The translations under genes were made by a program, and so were the position numbers. From Mastigias papua (Eukaryota; Cnidaria; Scyphozoa; Rhizostomeae; Mastigiidae), in assembly GCA_964019165.1 (NCBI GenBank), contig OZ025273.1:4521823-4585822 (forward strand): DNA of 64,000 nucleotides, given 5' to 3'. Of this stretch, positions 27,701 to 64,000 are shown piece by piece. Each line of letters starts with the position of its first letter. Positions within the stretch are counted from its first letter, which is position 1. Under the pieces are notes generated by a model. That model was not told where the DNA came from. It saw nothing but the letters and a program-made list of their open reading frames with translations, and searched no databases.

Positions 27701-29356
27701 CTAGTAAAGAAAGAAACTGATTATCTTACCTCATGCACTGATTGCCAAATATATCTGTCCCATCTAATAAGCACTCTGTAAAATGGTCTATACATGGAGC
27801 CAGTCATTATTTCTATAAATGAACCACTGAGCAATGTGTTGAGGAGCCATTTGCTTTAGGGATATAATCTTAGCATAATTTTACCTCATGGTATGATGTG
27901 CTATCATTTCCTTTTTACAGAGCTGTTAGGAAGTCATCAAAACTTAAACTTTTGGATCTACGTACTTGCAGGTTTATCACACTGCAAGCAGTTATGGTAA
28001 GAGATCATGTTTTTTGTTGAATATATAGTTCAGTATGCAGAAGCAAGGACCTTTTTGCAAAAAGTGACCTTGAGCACTTACAGTTATTGATAGGTTCCTA
28101 CATTTCTTCATAGCATGTATGACTGCAACATAGCGGAGAATTTCTAAGCTGTTTGTTGATCATTATCATAGATGATCTAGTTATTAATCTTTGATCCAAT
28201 TTTCTCGCCCATCTGTCTCACAGAACATAGATGCTGCAATGCTGGAGCGATTGTTTCTGTCACGTGCCTGTGTGTCATTTTCATTGCACAAGGTATTACA
28301 AAAGGTATGTTTTAGAAACATGAAAGAAACATTTTGTATAAGAAGAAACATAAGACACTTATGTGAATATACTCTTGATTACCTAATAAATTGGGTGTGG
28401 GAATACTTGGGGGAGGGGTTGGAAAATGTTCTGAAAAAATAATTAGGGGGGCTGGAAAATAGATAACATGGATATAGCAAGGTACAAATTAGGACGACTG
28501 ACTAAACATAAGTGTCAATAAAAAGCAAGGAAAAAGAAATTATAGTTGTAGTGTAAGTGATTATTAAATAAATTTCCAGTTAGTCTCTAAGTAAATGAAA
28601 TTATCCCCTGTGAAATACACAATTTCACTGCAAAAATCTTCAAAATTAATAAATGGGGGTTGGAATAAGTACAGGGGGTTGGAAAAAATTATAAAGATTG
28701 ACAATTGGGGGGTGTTTATCTGGTACTCAAGAGTAAGATAGAAGATCAAGTTAGTATGTTTTATATGTCATGTGTGCCTGTATGTCATGTACTCTCTAAA
28801 CTTCTCTGTTTTCTTCTAGTGGGGAGGGAGCCTGTATGAACTAGATCTGAGTTGGATATCTCCAGGAACATCCTTGCATGGCTTGGATAACAAAAGTCTT
28901 GAAGATATTGCAGCAACTGGCATTAAATATAACATGATGCAGAAGTTAGATTTGGCTGGTACAGCTGTGCAAGATGAAGGTGTAAGGTAGGGCTGGTACA
29001 AACACAATAAATTGCGACTTTTTCTTAGATTTTGCCAACAATGCAGGAACATTGCACTAGAATACCAGTAGCGCATCACTGTCACAAATGCAGATGGTAG
29101 TTAGGCAAGATATGACAGTAAATTGTATTCTAGCAACCCAATACTTTGGCCATATCAGTTCACTTAAATTATAAAACATCTAAAAGTACAATAAAAAATA
29201 ATTATAACCATTTTATACAGATTTATCTTGGAAATATTCCCAAATTTGGAATCCCTGAATTTGATATCCTGCAAGGGGGTATCAAGAGGGCTTAAACATG
29301 AACATGATAGATGTGGCATTGAAGAGCTGAGAAAAAGGATGAAAGTCTCACAGTGA
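24783..29356 (+). CDS. FBXL6: F-box/leucine-rich-repeat protein, FBXL6-like, complete, 11 coding exons, 519 aa
   Basis: Coding exons: 24783-25195, 25477-25672, 25902-26051, 26260-26373, 26753-26827, 27189-27269, 27392-27462, 27921-27996, 28224-28304, 28820-28986, 29221-29356 (1560 nt, all GT/AG, phases match). Residues 1-100 are basic and Ser-rich (KKKRRKTK, KLPGKRKRTK), compatible with nuclear targeting. The F-box spans about 111-160 (WNNIPTEIIVKIFNLL ... CKQWHNGSKHPSLWEKV). The rest is a series of LRR units such as CPNLETLSISGC, LMSLNLSGC, CRNLQILDIS, LKLLDLRTC and MMQKLDLAGT. Human FBXL6 is about 539 aa with the same order. The predicted role is substrate receptor of an SKP1-CUL1-F-box ubiquitin ligase. 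The frame is open upstream to 24510, but that part overlaps DHX9 exon 1 antisense, so I chose the ATG at 24783. The FBXL6 assignment over other FBXLs is by remembered sequence. Confidence 0.88.
28371..28737 (+). mobile_element. MITE, copy B of the two-copy TIR family (367 bp), in FBXL6 intron 9
   Basis: Left end ACTCTTGATTACCTAATAAA; right end, reverse-complemented, CTTACTCTTGAGTACCAGAT. The interior matches the reverse complement of 21816-22162. It occupies most of the 515-bp intron 28305-28819 and is 67 bp from one exon and 82 bp from the other. Confidence 0.8.
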
Positions 29357-29458
29357 AAATAGGTATGTTCAGATTTTCTGTTCTTTGCATCTTGGTATAA
29401 TTATTGATGTAATTTTGGAAACCCCATAATTATTTTGGGTGTAAGCGTGTGTCCATAT

Positions 29459-57552
<28,094 letters not shown>

Positions 57553-59070
57553 CTTGCTCTTGAATTAATCTTACACGATCATCACTCCGGCCGCCATTAC
57601 TTTACTACGTTTCTAAGGCAACAGTCCATGGCATCACGGGAACTCAGTGAGCGGGAAACTTGGAATTTTACTTTTATTGTGTTGCTTAGCCCTCCCCATC
57701 CCCCACCCCATCAATCTTTTGACTATTGCATTCGAAACATCATATCTAGTCCTTCTGAATATTATGTGGCTGAATCTTAAGTAGCATTGTAAACCTTTGA
57801 CACACTTCCACTTGGGCGTTGGGGAGGCTTAAATTCAAGGGGGCTGCAAACTCCCTGCCAGAATCGCCGATGTTCTGCCCGAATGAATTGTTGTCTAGCC
57901 CAATTAAACTACAGCTGAGAAAAAAGATTCTTTTTCTGACAAACTTGTCCGAATTAAATGAAGTAGCTTTTCCCCAACTGGGGAGCTGCACCCCTGCTAG
58001 TCCCCCGTCTCCTACCCCTACGATGATAGTGAGGATACACTGTGCACCCCAGGTTTGAAGTATAAAACTGACATTTTCAATTCAGATTGCCATTTTTAGG
58101 CTTGACTTTTAAGTAAGAGATTGTTTGAACTGAGATTGATATAGCCCTATAGCTCATTAAATTGTGAGACTGAATACAAAACGACTTTAACATCATTTAT
58201 CAGACTTTAACTCTTTAAACTTTGATGAAATTATCTCCTAATTTTTTGGACAAGCTATATTTGCCACATAGTCAATCTTTTTTTGCCATTGTCATATCGA
58301 TCCTGTTAATTGCAAAATGAATTTGAGATCTACTAACAGGCTCCGACCTGATGAGATTTGTTTAGAAGGTAACACAGTCTATTCTGCTTTTGGTCGCAGT
58401 TCTTGACTTAATCAACAACATCCAACAATATCTTACAGATAATTACCCAGTATCATTAATTGCATTCTTGCCGACATCATAAAATGTCCAAGCAGAGTAT
58501 CTAGACAACAATCGATGTTAATCAGAACACATAACTCCCAAGGCTATCGATTCACTTTGCCCAGTTCCTAATCAATACTTTTCAAATAAGCATCTGTTTT
58601 CATTGGTGCCTCTCAACTTGAAGTACATAGAATGCAGTGGCGTAGTGGCTGGTTGGCAAGGAGGCTATAGCCCCCCTTCCCCAGGACACAGTCATCGAGA
58701 CTTTGTCGGAATAATTAGTATTTAAAAATGTTTCTTTGTTGGAAAAATTGTGCAAAGATTTCTGCATCCTGTAGTCTCCCAAACATTACCTTTCACTGCA
58801 ATCCTGCCATGGATGTGCTTAGACTATTTCAGTTAATTATAGGGCCTTCGGAGAATAATGCTCAAATATTTTAGCTTTGTTCAACTTTATATAGCAGAAA
58901 ACATAAAAGGAATGATGACAGTTGCTAGTGAACAGCAAGGTATTTGCAATATCACAAAAAGATTTATGACTATGACCAACTATGATCTACTGTGACTAAC
59001 GGAATAAATGAATTGCATGTTAAAGTTCGGTTAAACTCCCCAATTCACGATAAAATGTTTTGCTGCAATA
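57553..59070. other. Upstream region of CCDC180, no gene seen
   Basis: The CCDC180 start ATG is at 57550-57552; its 5' UTR and promoter should lie just right of it. Bases 57820-58060 and 58625-58700 contain C/G-rich blocks (GGGGGCTGC, AGCCCCCCTT) like those at several other sites in the window (about 2090, 20230, 34885) and are probably dispersed repeat. No protein family was recognised. Confidence 0.5.
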
Positions 59071-59355
59071 GGAAGTGGTCATTATTTATGGTCGGTGTGG
59101 GGACTCAAGAGAAAGCGTTATGTTCCCTTAACAAAATTTTACCCAACCATTTGCTAAAGTCAACTTTCCATTACCCCACCGAAGGAAAACAGTAAAGCAA
59201 GGGTACATTTATGCTTAAACATGCATGGTATATGCTTTTACACTACCCCCGTGGTCAAAAATTATTCTTCTATCCCACCTTACACGGCTTACTTTTTCAG
59301 TTACCCCACCATTTTATCTTCAGTCCCCACACCGGTCGTAAACAATGACCGCTCC
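59071..59355. mobile_element. MITE with ~34-bp TIRs (285 bp)
   Basis: Left end GGAAGTGGTCATTATTTATG, continuing GTCGGTGTGGGGACT; right end, reverse-complemented, GGAGCGGTCATTGTTTACGA, continuing CCGGTGTGGGGACT. Sub-terminal TTACCCCACC motifs follow. Intergenic, non-coding. Confidence 0.85.
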
Positions 59356-59804
59356 CTTACCAACCTTGTTACAAACTTCATAAACATTGGGAGGGCGTGA
59401 CGTCCCCTTGTGCCCAGTTGGTACATCCCTGACCCTTGCCAGTATGTGTAGTGCAATCATTTGTCCTCAATTCCACTTTCATCATGGTCTTTTGCTTACA
59501 ACCCATTATACATTAAGAGGCAAAGTATACTAAAACTATGAAGTTTTCAAAATTAGGAAAATAACAGACTGCCACAAAAAACTATGATCTTTTAATATTA
59601 GCTTAATGATTACTGAATCCCGCCTTATCTTACCCAGTTTTGAGTATCCCCGTGGGTTTCTCTAATGCTCACATGAATTAAAGATGAACAATTTGGCTGG
59701 TGGCAAATGCTGCTTTATCTTTTAATGAATTAGACCTGCAATAGTCTTACTAAACAAAGGCCTAATAAAAACATTTACTGACCTTGAAATTACATTCCTT
59801 TCAA

Positions 59805-60008
59805 TCACACATCAGATAGAAGAGAAGAGATTTCTAGGTAAACACAAGAATATTTGACAGCACACGGGATGATATTTGGATGGGCATTTCTTTGTAGCTG
59901 GCAGCAAAGGGTGGCAGCCTTAGACACTAGCAGCTGAAGTGCAGCAGTTGTCTGTTGCAGTGCTCCCTGAGGCAATGATGCTAAGTTGGGTATTGGGTGA
60001 TGTGAATC
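59805..60008 (-). CDS. Candidate 3'-terminal exon, unidentified
   Basis: On the minus strand a possible acceptor (TTATAAAAG) at 60009-60010 is followed by a 67-codon open frame ending in TGA at 59805-59807. It reads DSHHPIPNLASLPQGALQQT, then a Leu/Ala-rich stretch. The composition is protein-like, but I recognise no family, there is no partner exon and no in-frame ATG. It could be chance. Confidence 0.15.
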   Translation of the reverse strand, partial: DSHHPIPNLASLPQGALQQTTAALQLLVSKAATLCCQLQRNAHPNIIPCAVKYSCVYLEISSLLSDV

Positions 60009-61157
60009 CTTTTATAAATTGGATTTCAAATTGATTGGTCTTCTGGTAGATTCATCTAGTACGTTTGTTATTTGTGATTGAAGCAGATCATGCCGACACA
60101 GCGAGGAGAGTCTGTCGAATAGCATTGCAAATTGATTCCCAAAGGCTCAACTTTGCCAGATTGCCGATATCAAACAAACAAAGATCAGATCCCTGAGGTA
60201 TGTCTATTGAAAATGCAAAGTTGCTATTTGAAAATTCTATTTATTGTGTCAAAGTTCACACTTCCTGCTAACTAAACATAAATGGGGATAAAATTTTTAG
60301 CTCTTTTTTGTATGGAAACTTTCGGATAATGCGAAAGATATACATTTTAACACAATGGCCTTTAACAATAAACAGCCTCTCAACTTTGCAATTCTCGCGA
60401 TTACTTTGTTCTGCCAGAATTTTAGAGCGAAAAAGCAACATCTGTTAGTTCAATAAGCGTATGTCTACTAGAATTGTGCAATGAGGAATTGCAATAGTAA
60501 GCTGCTGAATATTAATCTTTAGATACTACGTTTGTCCACTGGAACCGCGAGGAACTGGCACTGCCTCATGTTGCCAATGCAAGCAAAGTAAGCATTTTCA
60601 AAACGCTATAAAGTAATTGATTTTGTCATTAGATAAAAATAACTGAGAATCTTCCCAGTTAATTCCAGTAAACTTAGGAGTCTCAAGGAATTCTCTCAGA
60701 ATAGCTTTATGTTTAAAACCCCTGAACAAAAAACACCAGAAATAAGTGTATTTGACCATAATACAAGCTATCACGTACTGGTAATCATTTCCGCTATGCC
60801 GTATTTATCAGTATCAATGTAGACGCTCAAAATTTTGCTTATACATTTTGACCTTTTCTCCATTTGCAGTCACATTCCCAAATATACTCAGTTCGAAATG
60901 AGTTTTATAGCTCTTTTTCCTTCTTGACAAGTTACTTCATTTTCTCTCTTTTCTTTTCTAATTTACACATCTAAGGATGATGGCAGCTTTAGGGGGGCAG
61001 TGGTCATTTGCTCTTCCCTAAAGTAGATTTTTCGAAATTTTAGCACATAGTGGGATAATTCTAAAATTCAAAAATATGAATAGCGGTGAATCTATTTTAC
61101 AACAAGTGGCAAGTTTACTAACGATGTGTAACCCTCTAAACGTTTTTAAAAGTCTAC
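60009..61157. other. Intergenic, nothing recognised
   Basis: AT-rich sequence without recognisable exons, RNA genes or repeats, ending at the foldback element. Confidence 0.5.
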
Positions 61158-61775
61158 CAATGTTAAAGAATGAATCTATAGCCATAGTATGGTATATCAC
61201 TGTTGTTGAATGCAATGCAGATAAATACTCTAGCAGTTAATGTTCCATGTATTAAATGTTTGAATCTATTGCAATAGAAATATCGAAACAATCCATGATA
61301 ACCCTAATTAGATAAAGTACCATAACAGAAATTCAATGCGACTTATTCCCAAGTATTCAGAATTCCACGATGTCTTCTTGTTTTTTCTGTTTAAACATGT
61401 TCCCGCCCCCCTGGACAGGTGCATGCAAAAACGTTGGTGGTCCTCTCGGTATTCCTTTCAGTTTTCATGTAGCACTATTCTATGAATGGTACATACCCTC
61501 TTCTTCTCCATACCCTCTAGTATATGTTACTAACATGTTTAAACAGAAAAACCAAGAAGACATCGTGGAATTCTGAATACTTGGGAATAAGTCGCATTGA
61601 ATTTCTGTTATGGTACTTTGTCTAATTGGGGTTATCCTGGATTGTTTCGATATTTCTATTGCAATAGATTCAAAAATTTAATACATGGAACATTAACTGC
61701 TAGAGTATTTATCTGCATTGCATTCAACAACAGTGATATACCATACTATGGCTATAGATTCATTCTTTAACATTG
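61158..61775. mobile_element. Large foldback element: two 244-bp inverted arms around a 130-bp spacer
   Basis: The left arm 61158-61401 begins CAATGTTAAAGAATGAATCT and ends CTGTTTAAACATGTT. The right arm 61532-61775 is its reverse complement with only a handful of mismatches. The spacer 61402-61531 is unrelated and more GC-rich. The arms hold no transposase frame. This could be a foldback/MITE element or a recent inverted duplication. Confidence 0.9.
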
Positions 61776-64000
61776 TTAGTACATGCAATGCATAATAGGC
61801 ATGCTGAACAGTTGATGCTGAAAGGTAAGTGAGCTTACCTGCATACTATCCATGCTATTGGAAATTAAGGACTGAGAAAATAGTAAACACTGTTGTAAGA
61901 AAGTGGTTTGTAAGAGATTAGTACTCGACTGCTCAAAAAGTTAAGAAAGTTTAATACTGGATTTCTGAGACCTGAGAAGGTCCATAAGTTGACACACACA
62001 CTTCAAATTCACTTCAAATTCAAATATCAAATTTTACGCAAGCCCGCCCAGGCTCTTCATTTGGCATAGATCTCACTTGAAAATCAATGTATTTGAGTGA
62101 TGTGTTTGTGTAGTGCCTGCCTGTCTGTGTGTTAAACAGTGCCAAATTTCCTTGCTAAGAAAGTCTTGAGACAGGTTTTGTATTGAAATCATGAAAAAGC
62201 CAAGAAAATTTCAGTACTGGGCGAAGGAACTTTCTTATAAAAAGATGTGTTATCTCGAATTAAAAAGTATATGCTGTTTTCTTCGCTATTTCTTGATCTT
62301 TGAACCAGCAATTTTCATGGTTTGACAGAAGAAAGACACCGATTAAACCACACATTTCTGCTTGTGATAAGGCTTTGAATGGGTTACAGGCAGCACGAGC
62401 AGTTTACTCAACATATGTTACGAAATAGGGAACAATCAACGCCCTACCGCTCTACTATGCACCTTCAGGAAATGCTTTTTGTCACAGTTGAAAAAGTGAC
62501 TACACTGAAACTACGAAGTTCAAAGAGTACATATGCCCTCTCAATGAAGTGAGCAAATCACCCTACCCCCCCCTCCCAGAACAGGAATATATTTTGACTG
62601 AGCCCAGGAATCTTTGAGAAAATGTGATGAGTGGGCCAAGCCCACATTAGGCTCCCATTCCATTTGAAGCTAAACTTGTCCTGTATGCCCAAAGGGAAGC
62701 TGTCCAGTATATCCTTCCTCTTTTCCACTTTTACACTGACAGATTGACTTATGAGCATTAATGATCTTGAGGAAATATAATAAACTTGTTCATAAATGTC
62801 AAGCTAGTAGGCCAAAAGCCTAAGATGTTGGTTTTTCAAACTTATTTGCTTGTCATCGGTAGCTCTTCCTCCTCCACAGCCTGCACTGTCTCTTAAGCCT
62901 AGCTCACACAGCAGGTTTTTGTCGCCGGCGACAAAGATTTTTGTCGCTGACGACGAAAATTTGGTGTGTGCGGGAAACACAGACCAAAGATCTTTGCAGC
63001 TGATGACGATCTATATCAAAATTGTTTAATATTTGGATGTTTCGCTGACGCCAAACATTGCCTTGCTGTGGCAAAGGCTTCAAATTTGCATAACAATACA
63101 TCATCGATTTTCGATAGCGAAAAAAGACAAAAAATCGGCTGGCATGTTAAAAATCCATTACGTTTACAAACGAGACGGTCAGCTGACAGAATCGACTACT
63201 TCATTGACTCAAGGACCTCTACTTAGGGAATGTCTAATCTTGACCGTAAAATATATGACTGTCAAACTGTCTCTCGGGCGATACAGCAATATCCACGTCT
63301 CCATACACCCCTCTACACACCCCTGTGCGCAATATCGTGCCAATACTTGTAATCCATGGTGAGGATGACATGATCGTAACGCAATAAAATGTATCAATCT
63401 AACACCATTAGGATATCAAGCCCGAAGAAGCATAAAAAACCTACAAAGCTTGTAAAATACACCACATCCCTTTATGGCTTTGTTATTGTTTGTAGAAGCA
63501 GGAAGTGGATGGTCATGTGATATCCGGCCTGGCTGTTTGAGATGTAACATGTAAGCAGAGTGATGTAGGCTTGTGCAAACAGAAACACAATTCATCGTAA
63601 ATATACGCAAGCCGAATGTTCGGTTGGTTTACTGATGATTACCAATACAATTGCTCCTAAAAGCGGCCTCCATATGCAGTGAGACTTCGAATGGAGATGA
63701 AGAAGTTAAGTTCACAAGAGGATGTACTGGTACATGGCTGGTTGCAAGTGACCGGTATGAATACATTTCTCTTGGGTAACTTGTTTATCTAGAACTGTCA
63801 AAGAATGTGATTATTATCTCCCGCAAATCGCGGCTATTTCGCACGATTGTTGTTGCACAATTAACATCAGTTCTTTTGGACAGTCACCTAGGCCAGTCAC
63901 TTTGTTTTCACACTTTATTCATAGTTTCACTCATCAATGTTGCGAAGTCACTGCTGACTTTATTGTTGCTTTCTTATATTCTATTGTACTTAAGACTGTA
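61776..64000. other. Intergenic to right edge; possible degraded transposon near 62898-63230
   Basis: No gene is recognised. At 62898-62990 there is CTAGCTCACACAGCAGG followed by the 12-bp palindrome GTCGCCGGCGAC and related GTCGCTGACGAC, and then an open plus-strand stretch to 63226. This looks like a decayed repeat end, but no matching opposite terminus is present. Confidence 0.4.

Overview
The window is nuclear DNA from an intron-rich, AT-rich animal genome. All genes are split by GT-AG introns. The four gene products are animal proteins: an allograft inflammatory factor 1 (AIF1) homologue, a DHX9/RNA helicase A homologue, an FBXL6-type F-box/LRR protein and the coiled-coil protein CCDC180. 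Simple-sequence arrays, tRNA-derived SINE-like repeats and short inverted-repeat elements fill introns and intergenic DNA. I read it as an invertebrate metazoan, but nothing in the sequence fixes the phylum. No prokaryotic, viral, CRISPR or defence-type system was seen.

Layout: (1) 1537-3475, minus strand, the first four coding exons of AIF1; the gene runs off the left edge. (2) 5454-24710, minus strand, a complete DHX9 helicase. I rebuilt it as 29 coding exons with every splice phase matching (3654 nt, 1217 aa), with two dsRNA-binding domains, the full DEIH helicase core and an RGG tail. (3) 24783-29356, plus strand, a complete FBXL6 homologue (11 coding exons, 519 aa). Its start codon is only 72 bp from that of DHX9, so the pair is divergent. 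(4) 29459-57552, minus strand, CCDC180 in 48 coding exons (1477 aa to the first stop), converging tail-to-tail on FBXL6. Its last exon carries an apparent one-base frameshift just before the conserved C-terminus. (5) 57553-64000 has no convincing gene. It holds a MITE-like element, a 618-bp foldback element with two 244-bp arms, and a weak candidate exon.

The genes do not form a pathway. DHX9 acts on structured and double-stranded RNA in the nucleus, FBXL6 is a predicted substrate receptor of an SCF ubiquitin ligase, AIF1 is a calcium/actin-binding EF-hand protein, and CCDC180 is a long coiled-coil protein of poorly known role. The most unusual content is the number of short inverted-repeat elements: at least six TIR elements in five groups plus one large foldback. 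Several lie inside introns of DHX9, FBXL6 and CCDC180. The exon models are my own hand reconstruction from splice signals, phase and remembered family sequences; no alignment or search was run.
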